A program made the position numbers and the translations under genes. The notes beneath the pieces are model-generated. The model had not been told where the DNA came from. It did no database searches and saw only the letters and a program-made list of their open reading frames with translations. From NCBI GenBank assembly GCA_905339235.1, contig CAJPFG010000001.1:206645-270644 (forward strand): a DNA stretch of 64,000 bases, read 5' to 3'. The stretch comes from Phycisphaerales bacterium (GTDB lineage Bacteria; Planctomycetota; Phycisphaerae; Phycisphaerales; UBA1924). This document shows positions 1-8,556 of this stretch, piece by piece; the stretch's first letter is position 1; each line of letters starts with the position of its first letter.

Positions 1-1
1 G

Positions 2-901
2 GTGCTGTTCCTGACGGGCGGCGCCACGACGCAGAACTTCATGGTTCCGGCGAACCTGCTGCCCGACGAAGGGGTCGCCGCGTTTCTCACCACCGGGTAC
101 TGGGCCGAGAAGACCTGGGACGAGAGCAAGGTCTACTCGGGCAAGTGCTACGAGGCCTGGGACGGGCGGGGCGTGAAGCACGCGTACTGCCCCGCGGATT
201 CGGAGATCACGTACCGGGACAGGCCGGTATACGTGCACATGTGCACGAACAACACGATCTACGGCACGCAGTGGCGCAACGCCGACGGGTCGATGCGGCT
301 GCCGAGGGTGCCCGACGGGGTGCCGCTGGTATGCGACATGTCCAGCGACATGTACAGCCGGCCGTTCGACGTGAGCAAGTTCGGGCTGATCTACGCGGGC
401 GCCCAGAAGAACGTGGGCATCGCGGGCACGACGCTGATGATCGTGCGCGACGACCTGCTCAAGCCGGTGCGGAAGCTCCCGACCATGCTGCGGTTCGACG
501 TGCACGCCAAGGACCAGAGCCGGCACAACACGCCGCCGGTCTTCGCGATTTACCTTAGCGGGCTGGTGTTCAAGTGGATCCTCAAGCAGGGCGGGCTGGA
601 GGCGGTGCACAAGGCCAACATGGCCAAGGCGGGAATCATCTACGACGTCCTGGACAGCGTGCCGTTCTACAAGGGCCACGCCCGCGGCGACAGCCGGAGC
701 CTGATGAACCTCACTTTCCGTTGCCCTACGGAGCAGTTGGATGACCTTTTCGTCAAGGAAGCGTTTAAGAATGGCATGGATCAGTTGAAAGGTCACCGAT
801 CCACGGGCGGAATGCGGGCGAGCACGTACAACGCGTTCCCGGCGGATGGCTGCCGCGCACTGGCGGAGTTCATGCGGGAGTTTGCCAAGCGGAATGGCTG
901 A
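2..901 (+). CDS. serC: Phosphoserine aminotransferase SerC, C-terminal part
   Basis: PLP-dependent transaminase of serine biosynthesis (3-phosphohydroxypyruvate plus glutamate to phosphoserine) and of the matching pyridoxine-pathway step; cytosolic. Seen: about 299 residues, starting inside the protein at the LFLTGGATTQ segment that corresponds to the LFLQGGATTQF region of SerC. The stretch GLIYAGAQKNVG carries the Schiff-base lysine, and GHRSTGGMRASTYNA matches the C-terminal substrate-binding region. The reading frame is open at the left edge, so the true start lies outside the window. The stop is followed by a 293-bp gap. The family call is secure; the substrate is inferred from the family. 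Confidence 0.95.
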   Translation: MLFLTGGATTQNFMVPANLLPDEGVAAFLTTGYWAEKTWDESKVYSGKCYEAWDGRGVKHAYCPADSEITYRDRPVYVHMCTNNTIYGTQWRNADGSMRLPRVPDGVPLVCDMSSDMYSRPFDVSKFGLIYAGAQKNVGIAGTTLMIVRDDLLKPVRKLPTMLRFDVHAKDQSRHNTPPVFAIYLSGLVFKWILKQGGLEAVHKANMAKAGIIYDVLDSVPFYKGHARGDSRSLMNLTFRCPTEQLDDLFVKEAFKNGMDQLKGHRSTGGMRASTYNAFPADGCRALAEFMREFAKRNG

Positions 902-1004
902 GGTACCGCCGAAACCGCCGCCATGAGACAGGATTGCCCCTCCGTACGGTCGGCATGGTTTGAATCGGTCGTAAACCGCTTTGGATGTTGGGGATAGGTT
1001 CGAG

Positions 1005-1055
1005 TTGACAACCCGCGAAAGCGGACTTGTGGTTTCGCGGAGTTTGCTCTAGGAT
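1005..1055 (+). promoter_or_regulatory. Putative promoter/operator region with an 8-bp inverted repeat
   Basis: The 293-bp gap after serC has no plausible gene. It holds a TTGACA hexamer at 1005-1010, an 8-bp perfect inverted repeat (CCGCGAAA at 1013-1020 and TTTCGCGG at 1033-1040) and a TAGGAT hexamer at 1050-1055. The distance from TTGACA to TAGGAT is too long for one simple sigma70 promoter. The inverted repeat could be an operator, or a hairpin in the leader of the downstream secreted protein gene. Confidence 0.35.
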
Positions 1056-1194
1056 GTGGCCGTCGCGGAGAGAGAGACACCCCGCGACAAGTTGAAGACC
1101 GGCCCCGCCGCGGTGTGCGGCGCGGGCGGTGCGTTTGCGTGAACCGGAACGAGAGAGCCGGGAAGCGCCGGGATTGCGGGCGTGGAGACAAGAC

Positions 1195-1896
1195 ATGACG
1201 AACAAGTTGCTATCGGTGTTGGCGGTGCTTTGCCTGGCAGGCACGGCGCAGGGCGTGGTGACGATCAATGAGGTCCGGGCGGACCAGTCGGGTGTGGACA
1301 ACGACGAGTACTTCGAACTCGCGGGCCCTGCCGGGATGTCGCTCGCCGGATTGACGTACCTGGTGATCGGCGACGGGACCGGCGCCAGCGGCGTGGTGGA
1401 AACCGTGGTGGACCTGTCGGCGTTCTCGATTTCGGCGGACGGGTATTTCTGTGCCGCTGAGACGACTTTCACCTTGGGCGGAGCCGACACGATTCTGGCC
1501 GGCGCCAATCCGCTCAACTTCGAGAACACAGACAACGTTACCCACATGCTCGTGTCGGGATTCTCGGGCGCGAACCTGATGGACCTGGACACCAACGACG
1601 ACGGCGTGCTGGACCTGACGCCTTGGTCGAGCATGCTCGACAGCATCGCACTCGTCAACGGGTCGATGCCGCCCATGGCGAACGTCGAGTGGTGGTACGG
1701 GCCGACCGTCGGTCCTGACGGAACGTTCCACCCCGGCCACGCGTATCGCTTCCCCAACGGGAGCGGGCCGTGGAACATCGGATTGTTCAATGTGGTTGGC
1801 GGGCAGGACACCCCGGGCCGGGCGAACACCCCCGCGCCGGGTGCGCTCGCGCTTCTTGGACTCGGAACGCTGGTGGCGATGCGCCGTCGGCGTTGA
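1195..1896 (+). CDS. Secreted lamin-tail-like protein with PEP-CTERM-type anchor
   Basis: About 233 residues. Seen: an N-terminal signal peptide (MTNKLLSVLAVLCLAGTAQG), then VVTINEVRADQSGVDNDEYFEL, which resembles the start of a lamin-tail domain (LTD, an Ig-like beta-sandwich found on secreted bacterial proteins). The C-terminus, PAPGALALLGLGTLVAMRRRR, is a planctomycete-type PEP-CTERM-like sorting tail: a short motif, a hydrophobic helix and an arginine cluster. The protein is probably exported and handled by an exosortase-like system. The start at 1195 is preferred over an upstream GTG at 1129 because it opens directly with the signal peptide and has GGAG 8 nt upstream. Substrate or partner unknown. 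Confidence 0.8.
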   Translation: MTNKLLSVLAVLCLAGTAQGVVTINEVRADQSGVDNDEYFELAGPAGMSLAGLTYLVIGDGTGASGVVETVVDLSAFSISADGYFCAAETTFTLGGADTILAGANPLNFENTDNVTHMLVSGFSGANLMDLDTNDDGVLDLTPWSSMLDSIALVNGSMPPMANVEWWYGPTVGPDGTFHPGHAYRFPNGSGPWNIGLFNVVGGQDTPGRANTPAPGALALLGLGTLVAMRRRR

Positions 1897-1922
1897 GTTG
1901 GTTGGAGACGTGAGATCCGCGT

Positions 1923-1948
1923 GGGCCCGGCGGGAAACCGCCGGGCCC
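1923..1948. terminator. Bidirectional hairpin terminator
   Basis: A perfect 11-bp GC-rich stem (GGGCCCGGCGG / CCGCCGGGCCC) closes a GAAA tetraloop between two convergent genes (plus-strand stop at 1896, minus-strand stop at 1971). It has no clear T-tract on either side, as is common in GC-rich genomes. Its position and symmetry suggest that it ends transcription from both directions. Confidence 0.8.
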
Positions 1949-1970
1949 GATGCGTTCTTGACTGCTGCCA

Positions 1971-3002
1971 TCATCCAAGTCTCAGCCGCGCCGCCGCAAC
2001 GACCTCCGCGGCGGAGATGCGTTCCATCAGGGCTCGCGCGGCCGAACTCTTGTGATCGAGCCGATCGCGGGCGGTCGCGTGCTGAATGACATCACCCGCG
2101 CGTCGGTACGGGCCGACACGATGGACCCGGGTCGGCCCATAGAGCGCGATGAGAGGGCGATTGAAACCCACGGCGATGTGCAGGGCCGCGGAGTCGTTGG
2201 CGACGACCAGCGCGGAGTGCTCGAGGACGTCCATGAGTTGTCCGACCGAGGTCCGCCCGAGCAGGTCAACGACGCACGGGTTGGCCTCGGCGAGGGCCAG
2301 GCAGCCCGGGACCTGCGACCGCTCCGACGCCGAACCGACGAGCACGACCGTGAGCCCGTCGCGGGCGAGAGCGCTCGCGAGCGTTGCGAAGCGCTGATCG
2401 GGCCACTGCTTGGCGGGCCAGCGGGATGTTGGCGAGAGAACGACGTATCGGGCGCCGCCGATGAGAGGGTGCTTCGCGGTGAATCCGGCGGCGGACGGAG
2501 GCGTGTAGAGCCGCATGGCCCGGGTATCGGCGACCGCCGGAGCGCCCACTGCCGCGGCGAGTGAGAGCATCCGGTCAACGGTGTGCTGCTCGATGTCGGC
2601 CGGCACGCGCTGGGTGTAGGCGAGGGCGGCGAACTCGCGGGCGTCGGCGTGCCCGACGCGGTGCGGGGCACCGGTGGCCCGGGCCATGAAGGCGCTTCGG
2701 GCGAGGCCCTGAGCGTCGATGACGAGGTCGTACTGGCGGTCGCGGAGGGAGCGGAGGTACATCGCCAGGCGGTGCCAGTGCATGCACCTGAACCAGGCCG
2801 TGAATTCCCGGCGCGGGAAGGGGATGACTTCCGTGAGGTCGGGATGGGCACGGACCACATCGACGAAGGAGTCTTGGGCGAGCCAGTCGATGGCGGCAGC
2901 CGGAAAAGCCCGGCGAAGTGAAACCAAGACGGGGACGGTGCGCGAAACATCGCCGAGGGCAGAGGGACGAATGACCAAGATCCGAGGCGCAGGCGGGTAC
3001 AC
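1971..3002 (-). CDS. Glycosyltransferase family 9 (heptosyltransferase-like)
   Basis: 343 residues. Probably transfers a sugar, heptose in the best-known members, from an NDP-sugar to lipopolysaccharide core or a related envelope glycan on the cytosolic face of the inner membrane. Seen: the N-terminal ILVIRPSALGDV motif typical of WaaC/WaaF-like GT-B enzymes, the middle VVLSPTSRWPAKQWP segment and the C-terminal nucleotide-binding NDSAALHIAVGFNRPLIALYGPT region. It begins with GTG at 3002. It is convergent with the preceding secreted protein gene and divergent from the SUKH gene. The exact sugar and acceptor cannot be read from the sequence. Confidence 0.88.
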   Translation of the reverse strand: MYPPAPRILVIRPSALGDVSRTVPVLVSLRRAFPAAAIDWLAQDSFVDVVRAHPDLTEVIPFPRREFTAWFRCMHWHRLAMYLRSLRDRQYDLVIDAQGLARSAFMARATGAPHRVGHADAREFAALAYTQRVPADIEQHTVDRMLSLAAAVGAPAVADTRAMRLYTPPSAAGFTAKHPLIGGARYVVLSPTSRWPAKQWPDQRFATLASALARDGLTVVLVGSASERSQVPGCLALAEANPCVVDLLGRTSVGQLMDVLEHSALVVANDSAALHIAVGFNRPLIALYGPTRVHRVGPYRRAGDVIQHATARDRLDHKSSAARALMERISAAEVVAAARLRLG

Positions 3003-3043
3003 TCAGAACATTACTCAAGCACAAGGCACGTCGAGGTGGATCA

Positions 3044-4591
3044 ATGGATCTGAAGCAGGAACTCGTGTTCAACCTTCAATACTTGCCGGACTCGGTGTTC
3101 TTTCGGCTGGGAGCGGCCACGAGCCGTGACGGCCCACCAACTCGCCGACTTGATTATCTGGCCGCGAGCCAAGTGCGTGCGGCAGTACTAACGGAGTTCG
3201 GCCTTGACCCTCGGCAGTCATTCAACCGCATTGCCCTTGACGATCCACGACTGCCGGCGCTACTGAACCGAGTTGAGGTCCTCAACGCTCAAAAACAACT
3301 CGGGTTTCGGGGATCGGGAGGGTGCTGGATCGAAGAGACTCTGATTCCGGATTCAACGACCGAGTGGTACTGCATTGAACCCCAGGCCCCCTTTGAACGA
3401 GCCGATCGCGTCGTGCCTGGTCGGGAGCTTCGGGGGGGCAGACCGTATGGGTCGGAGAGGTTCCTGGCAGCGGTGAAGGCCGCGGGGCTAACGGGACTCG
3501 GCACCCGTTGGTGGAAAGACCGGTCCACGTATCGATCGGTTCAGTGGTTTGAGATATTCGCGTTCGAACCGCTTGGAAGAGGGCTGGACCACCCGTGGTT
3601 TGATGTGCAATCACTGACGCGGTCCGAGGCTCGGCTGAAGAACCTCGACCCAGCGTTCCGTTCTGGAATCGTTCAGGTATGGGGATCAAACATCCGGTTA
3701 CCTTCCGGCGAAATGGACCCACTCCTGCTTCGGGCGTTTCAGTTGGCAGACCCATCCCAGTTTTCCATCCGAAGTTACCGGCGGTATCTTCGAGCGGTGG
3801 CACCCGCGACCGACTTTGCTTACTGGTGGGATTCGAAGCCGGTCTCTCAGCGGCCCGCGGATGGACCTGGAGATCGGTTCAGGAAATTGGCCTGCAATGC
3901 GCGAGCGGCAAGCGCGTTAATGAAAGCCGGAGTCCTTCGAACTGACGAGATCGTCGCCATCCAAATGCTCGATGACGTGCCGGTCGGAACTGAGCACCTC
4001 GACGCGAGCGCCGTCCCGGTGCCGGCGCCAGTGTTCACAAAGTCGGAGTACGAGGTGTTCGCGCCGCGGAACCGCGAGGAATATCGCACTTGGCAAGGGA
4101 CTCCGCTGCCCGAGCGGTCGATCGATATCGAACAAGTCATGCCGAGACTCAAGGAGCTCTCCCGGCGGAATCGAGCAGTTGGAGATCGCTCCGAAATCGA
4201 CTTGGACGAGTATCGTGCGGCCGAGCAGGAACTCGGCGTGAGGATTCCGCAGACATGGAAGAAGGTTGTTCCGTTGCTCGGCTCGGGATTCATGCTCGAC
4301 GGGGAGGGGCACGAGTTGGGAACGTACGGGAGGTTTGTTCAGGACGTTCGCGATCAGATGCAAGTGCTCAAGGAGCAAGCCAGCGACGCCGGACCCGGTT
4401 TGGTCTACTTTGCGTCGTCGAGTTGCGGCGACGCGTTTTTCTTCGACACCGCGAGCCCGCTTATGCCAAGCGACTGCCCGGTGCTCAAACTCAATCACGA
4501 AACGATGAACTTCGAGGGGTTTTGGCCGACGATCGCTGCATTCGTTGAGGAAACACTGCCCCCCGATACGCAGGGGAAAGAGGTCCACTGA
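3044..4591 (+). CDS. SUKH (SMI1/KNR4-like) domain protein with unknown N-terminal region
   Basis: 515 residues, with a GAGGTGG ribosome-binding site just before the ATG. Residues about 380-505 look like a SMI1/KNR4 (SUKH) domain: an opening helix ending in ELGVRIPQTWKKV, a central region containing YFASSSCGDAFFFDT and a closing FEGFWPTIAAFVEETL helix. Known SUKH proteins are often immunity proteins against contact-dependent or polymorphic toxins. The first 370 residues match no family I recognise; they are rich in Trp, Tyr and Arg. No toxin gene is adjacent, so the immunity role is only a possibility. It converges on gspE with a 6-bp gap. Base composition looks less GC-rich than its neighbours, which hints at acquisition. 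Confidence 0.65.
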   Translation: MDLKQELVFNLQYLPDSVFFRLGAATSRDGPPTRRLDYLAASQVRAAVLTEFGLDPRQSFNRIALDDPRLPALLNRVEVLNAQKQLGFRGSGGCWIEETLIPDSTTEWYCIEPQAPFERADRVVPGRELRGGRPYGSERFLAAVKAAGLTGLGTRWWKDRSTYRSVQWFEIFAFEPLGRGLDHPWFDVQSLTRSEARLKNLDPAFRSGIVQVWGSNIRLPSGEMDPLLLRAFQLADPSQFSIRSYRRYLRAVAPATDFAYWWDSKPVSQRPADGPGDRFRKLACNARAASALMKAGVLRTDEIVAIQMLDDVPVGTEHLDASAVPVPAPVFTKSEYEVFAPRNREEYRTWQGTPLPERSIDIEQVMPRLKELSRRNRAVGDRSEIDLDEYRAAEQELGVRIPQTWKKVVPLLGSGFMLDGEGHELGTYGRFVQDVRDQMQVLKEQASDAGPGLVYFASSSCGDAFFFDTASPLMPSDCPVLKLNHETMNFEGFWPTIAAFVEETLPPDTQGKEVH

Positions 4592-4597
4592 ACTGGC

Positions 4598-6280
4598 CTA
4601 TGCACTGACCGCGGACAGGACTTCCTCGATCGTCGTCAGCCCTTCTCGCACCTTCGTGTACCCATCCTCGATCAGCGTCGTCAGGTCCCCCGCGGCCTTG
4701 GCCTTGTGGGCGATGTCCGGCGCACTGTCGCGCTCGGTGATCATGTGCCGGAGGTCGTCGTTCATGCGAAGGAGTTCGTAGACGCCCACGCGACCGCGGT
4801 ACCCGGTGTTCCTGCACGCGCGGCAGCCGGGGCCTCGCCTGAGCTCGCCGCTCTCGGGGAGCACAAAGCCGTGGGGGAGGTCGGCGGGGTCGGCCTTGTA
4901 CGTGGCCCCGCACTCCTTGCAGATGCGCCGGACCAGTCGCTGGGCCATGATGCCCTCGACCGAAGAGGAGACCAGGAACGGCTCGACCCCCATGTCGAGC
5001 AGGCGGGTCGTTGCGCCCGCGGCGTCGTTGGTGTGGAGGGTCGAGAAAACAAGGTGGCCGGTGAGCGAAGCCTGGATCGCCGTGTCGGCGGTTTCCTTGT
5101 CACGGATTTCGCCGATGAGCACGACGTCGGGGTCGTGGCGGAGGATGGACCGAAGACCCGCGGCGAAGTCGAGGCCGACCTTGTTGTTGACCTGGATCTG
5201 GTTGACGCCCGCGACGTGGTACTCGACCGGGTCTTCGACGGTGATGATCTTGATGGCGTCGGAGACGATGCGGTTGAGTGACGCGTAGAGCGTGGTGGAC
5301 TTTCCCGAGCCGGTGGGTCCGGTGACGAGCAGGATGCCGTGGGGGCGGGCGATGAGGCCGTCCCACGATTTCAGCACGTTGTCGGGCATCCCCAGGTCGT
5401 TGAGCGAAAGCAGCACGGCGGTCTTGGAGAGGATTCGCAGGACCACGCCCTCCCCGAAGAGCATGGGGATAATCGAAACGCGCAGGTCGAACTCCTGGGG
5501 CGCCTGGCCCGGCAGGCGCGGCTTGAAGGTGATGCGGCCGTCCTGGGGGCGGCGCTTTTCGGCGATGTTGAGGTTGGCCATGATCTTCAGGCGGCTGATG
5601 ATGGCCGCGCCGAAGCGGTTGATCGAGGGCGGAACGTTGGCCTTCTGGAGCACGCCGTCGATGCGGTATCGCACGATGAGTTCGTGTTCGTACGGCTCGA
5701 CGTGGACGTCGGTAGCGCGTTCGGAGATGGCCTCGGCGAGCAGGTCGTTGACCAGTTTGATGACGGAGGCTTCCTGAGCCTGCTCCGCCTCGTCGTGGGG
5801 CTTGAGTTCGACGTGGCCGGCCTTGTCGAGCCCCGCGGCCATGGCGTCGAGGGTGTCGCCGCCGACTCCGTAGTTCGCGCGGATGAACTTGGCGAGTTCC
5901 TCTTCGTCGGCGAGAACCATGTCGATGGGGCAGCCTGTGGCGAGGCGCAGTTCATCCGCGGCGGCCAGGTCGTAGGGATCGCTGGTCGCGATCGTCAACA
6001 CTCCGTTTTCCCGACTGATCGGGACGCAACGGTGCTTGAAAATGATCTTGGGAGGGAGCGCGGCCAGGATCTCGGGTTCGACGTCGAGTGCGCCGGGGTC
6101 CACGACGGGCATGTGGAACTGGTCGGCGATGACCGCGAGGACGTCGCGGCGGGTGGCGAATCCCAGTCGCACGAGGACCCGCTCGAGGCGCTCGCCGGAG
6201 TTAGATTGCTCCGCGACCGCCGCGCTTAACTGCTCGGACGAGAGCACGCCTCGGGAGATGAGTTCGTCGCCGATCGCCAT
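4598..6280 (-). CDS. gspE: Type II secretion / type IV pilus assembly ATPase GspE/PilB
   Basis: 560 residues; cytoplasmic hexameric ATPase that powers pseudopilus assembly. Seen in order: an N-terminal GspE/MshEN-type domain (about 1-150, opening with LISRGVLSSEQLSAAV), Walker A GPTGSGKST near residue 320, an aspartate box and Walker B in DPDVVLIGEIRDKETA, a conserved LTGHLVFSTLHTND segment, and a C-terminal tetracysteine zinc site (CKECG ... CRACRNTG) followed by GRVGVYELL. It lies on the minus strand, opposite to the rest of the locus. A TACGAT hexamer sits 9 nt before the ATG and no strong Shine-Dalgarno is present, which suggests a leaderless transcript. Confidence 0.95.
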   Translation of the reverse strand: MAIGDELISRGVLSSEQLSAAVAEQSNSGERLERVLVRLGFATRRDVLAVIADQFHMPVVDPGALDVEPEILAALPPKIIFKHRCVPISRENGVLTIATSDPYDLAAADELRLATGCPIDMVLADEEELAKFIRANYGVGGDTLDAMAAGLDKAGHVELKPHDEAEQAQEASVIKLVNDLLAEAISERATDVHVEPYEHELIVRYRIDGVLQKANVPPSINRFGAAIISRLKIMANLNIAEKRRPQDGRITFKPRLPGQAPQEFDLRVSIIPMLFGEGVVLRILSKTAVLLSLNDLGMPDNVLKSWDGLIARPHGILLVTGPTGSGKSTTLYASLNRIVSDAIKIITVEDPVEYHVAGVNQIQVNNKVGLDFAAGLRSILRHDPDVVLIGEIRDKETADTAIQASLTGHLVFSTLHTNDAAGATTRLLDMGVEPFLVSSSVEGIMAQRLVRRICKECGATYKADPADLPHGFVLPESGELRRGPGCRACRNTGYRGRVGVYELLRMNDDLRHMITERDSAPDIAHKAKAAGDLTTLIEDGYTKVREGLTTIEEVLSAVSA

Positions 6281-6471
6281 TCAGCGGACATCGTACGGGA
6301 GAACGCGCGAAAGTGGAGCGCGGGGCGGCCGGAATCGCGTGTTCTCGGGCGTCCGGGCCGGTTCGGAGGCGAATCCGGGGATCTGCGACGCGGACGTGGG
6401 AAGGTGCGAAGAATGGGGGGCTTGGCAGCCGGGTTGGGGAGACCGGGCGGCCGCGAAGGGAAGGGCGCGTC

Positions 6472-7167
6472 ATGAGGATCTTGTCGTCAAACGTGTCGAG
6501 GTCTCTAGCCACCGCTGTTGCCGGGCTGGCGGGAGCGTGTGGGTTGGCAGGGTTGGCCTGGCAGCCGGAGAAACCGAAGGAAACCGAGAAGCCGGCGCAA
6601 CCCGCCCCCGCGCCGGCACCGCAAGCGCAACCGGAGAAGCCGGGCGAGAAACCGGCGGAGCCGCCGGCGGCGCCGGATCCCTACGTGCTGGGATTCACGA
6701 TCCCGGATATCGACGGAAAGGACCAGGACCTGGCCCAGTGGAAGGGCAAGGTGATCCTGATCGTGAACACCGCGAGCAAGTGCGGGTACACGAAGCAGTA
6801 CACCGCGCTCGAAGAGGTATACCAGGCGAAGAAGGACAAGGGGTTTGTCGTCCTGGCGTTCCCGTCGGGCGACTTTGCCAACCAGGAGTTCGAGGACAAC
6901 GCCAAGATCAAGCAGTTCTGCACGGTGGACGAGTTCAAGGTGACCTTCCCGCTGTTCGGTCGGCTGCACGTGAAAGGTGAGCACTCCCATCCCTTGTTTA
7001 AGAAGTTGGTCGGGCAGGCGGCGCCGATCGGGGGTGATCCGAAGTGGAACTTCACCAAATGGCTCATCGATCGCAACGGCAATGTGGTGAACCGGTTCGA
7101 CTTCCGGGTGAGCCCGACGGCCGAGGACGTCACCAAGAAGATCGACGACCTTCTCGCGGGCAAATGA
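6472..7167 (+). CDS. Exported glutathione-peroxidase-family thiol peroxidase
   Basis: 231 residues. Seen: an N-terminal hydrophobic signal region (residues 1-30), a linker very rich in Pro, Lys, Glu and Gln (about 31-70), then a thioredoxin-fold GPx domain. The peroxidatic cysteine is in NTASKCGYTKQY and the tryptophan in KWNFTKWLIDRNG. The usual FPCNQFG motif reads FPSGDFANQEF, so the second-motif cysteine and the classical glutamine are absent; I recall similar D-type variants in bacterial family members. Probably reduces peroxides with a thioredoxin-like donor in the periplasm (inference). It sits between gspE and gspF, an unusual place. The start at 6472 was chosen over 6313 because it opens the signal peptide. 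Confidence 0.85.
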   Translation: MRILSSNVSRSLATAVAGLAGACGLAGLAWQPEKPKETEKPAQPAPAPAPQAQPEKPGEKPAEPPAAPDPYVLGFTIPDIDGKDQDLAQWKGKVILIVNTASKCGYTKQYTALEEVYQAKKDKGFVVLAFPSGDFANQEFEDNAKIKQFCTVDEFKVTFPLFGRLHVKGEHSHPLFKKLVGQAAPIGGDPKWNFTKWLIDRNGNVVNRFDFRVSPTAEDVTKKIDDLLAGK

Positions 7168-7203
7168 CCGCGGCATGGAATCTCACCGGGGCGGCCCGGC
7201 GCT

Positions 7204-7219
7204 CTAGACTCTCCGCGTG
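7204..7219 (+). promoter_or_regulatory. Putative leaderless -10 element for gspF
   Basis: TAGACT at 7204-7209 lies exactly 7 nt before the GTG start of gspF at 7217, and there is no Shine-Dalgarno sequence. The same geometry (TAnnnT, 7-9 nt, start codon) recurs at several operon-leading genes in this window. Transcription would then start at or next to the start codon. Confidence 0.45.
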
Positions 7220-8410
7220 GCGACCTTCCGGTACACAGCATTGACCACGGCGGGCCAGCGAGTGAGCGGGTCGCTCGCCGGGCCTAGCGAGCAGGCGGTG
7301 CTCGCGGAGTTGGAGTCCCGCCAACTTACGCCCGTGGTGATCGAAGCGGGTGCGGAGCGGAAGGCGGGCTTCGGGCGCGGCGTTTCGACGCGCCGGCTGG
7401 GCGAGTCGTACGGGCAAATGGCTGATCTCTTGCGGGCCGGCGTGCCCCTTCTGCGGAGCCTGAAACTCCTCGGCGGGCAGAAATCTCGCGGGCACCTGGC
7501 GCTGGTGTATCGGAACCTGGCGGAGGCGGTCGAGAAGGGGTCGGACCTGGGGGCCGCGATGGAGATCTCGGAGGGCGTGTTCCCGCCGGTGCACATCGCG
7601 ATGGTGCGCGCCGGCGAAAAAGGTGGGTTCCTTGAGCAGGTGCTGGCGCGGCTGAATGTGCTGGTTACACGGCAGGCCGACCTGAAGTCGAGGTTGATCG
7701 GGAATCTGATCTATCCGAGCGTGCTGGTGGTTTTCGGGGTGGGAGTGGCGGGGGTGATCTTCGGTGTTTTCGTGCCCAAGTTCCGAGGGATGTTCGCGAA
7801 ACTCGGGGACGATCTTCCGGTGGTTACCAAGTTGGTGTTCGCGGTCAGCGACGCGATAACGGCGCACGGGCTGGCCACGGCGGTCGTGCTCGCGGGGTTG
7901 ATCGTGGCCGTGTGGCGGATGCTCCAGAACGCGCAGGTCAAGGCTTGGATCAGCGCGCGGATCGTTCGGGCCGCGGTGCTGGGTCCGATTCTCCGCGGGT
8001 TCGCGACGGCGCGGTTCTGCGGGTTGCTGGGATCGATGCTGGCGAACGGAGTGCCCGTGCTGACGGCGCTGGGGATCGCCAAGGACGGAGCGGGGAACCT
8101 GTTGATGGTGAAGGCCATCGAAGAGGCGTCCGAGTCGGTGAGATCGGGCGAGCACCTGGCGCCGCCGCTGTCGCGGAGCGGGATGTTCGACGAGGACGTG
8201 GTGGAAATGATCGCGGTGGGTGAGTCGGCGAACAACCTGGACGAGGTGCTGATCCGGATCGGAGACACGATCGAAGCGAGGTTGGATCGGCAACTCACGG
8301 CCGCGATGCGGCTGGTGGAGCCGCTGCTGCTGCTGGTGCTGGCGGGGGTGGTCGGAGTCGTGGCGGCGGGATTGCTGCTGCCGATGAGCAAGCTCAGTTC
8401 GGCGCTCTAG
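7217..8410 (+). CDS. gspF: Type II secretion platform protein GspF/PilC
   Basis: 397 residues; polytopic inner-membrane platform protein that couples the GspE ATPase to pseudopilin assembly. Seen: the N-terminal ATFRYTALTTAGQRVSGSL motif typical of the family, two tandem T2SSF domains (about 65-190 and 270-390), each with G-rich cytosolic helices followed by hydrophobic helices (near residues 168-190, 215-235 and 368-390), and the conserved MVRAGEKGGFLEQVLARL and MIAVGESANNLDEVL motifs that occur once per domain. Length is as expected. It is the first gene on the plus strand of the secretion locus and is followed by gspG after a 146-bp gap. Confidence 0.95.
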   Translation: MATFRYTALTTAGQRVSGSLAGPSEQAVLAELESRQLTPVVIEAGAERKAGFGRGVSTRRLGESYGQMADLLRAGVPLLRSLKLLGGQKSRGHLALVYRNLAEAVEKGSDLGAAMEISEGVFPPVHIAMVRAGEKGGFLEQVLARLNVLVTRQADLKSRLIGNLIYPSVLVVFGVGVAGVIFGVFVPKFRGMFAKLGDDLPVVTKLVFAVSDAITAHGLATAVVLAGLIVAVWRMLQNAQVKAWISARIVRAAVLGPILRGFATARFCGLLGSMLANGVPVLTALGIAKDGAGNLLMVKAIEEASESVRSGEHLAPPLSRSGMFDEDVVEMIAVGESANNLDEVLIRIGDTIEARLDRQLTAAMRLVEPLLLLVLAGVVGVVAAGLLLPMSKLSSAL

Positions 8411-8420
8411 GGGCCATCGG

Positions 8421-8436
8421 CGGGCGGGAAAGCCCG
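8421..8436 (+). terminator. Small GC hairpin after gspF
   Basis: A CGGGC / GCCCG stem with a 6-nt loop lies 10 nt past the gspF stop, before the gspG promoter region. The stem is short and there is no T-tract, so it may only attenuate transcription. Confidence 0.3.
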
Positions 8437-8503
8437 TGTCCGTTCGCCGGCGTGCGAGCGTCTGAAAATCAGAGATTCTCCGGTTGATTCCGCGGGTTGC
8501 GGG

Positions 8504-8509
8504 TATCAT
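8504..8509 (+). promoter_or_regulatory. Candidate -10 box for the pseudopilin operon
   Basis: TATCAT lies in the gap between gspF and gspG, with a TTGATT further upstream at 8484-8489 (a short 14-bp spacer). If used, it gives gspG about a 40-nt leader containing the GGAGG site. It would let the highly expressed major pseudopilin be transcribed apart from gspF. Confidence 0.35.
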
Positions 8510-8556
8510 GAGGTGTGGCCCGTTCTTGCGAATCGGGCGCGAAATGGAGGCCGGGT

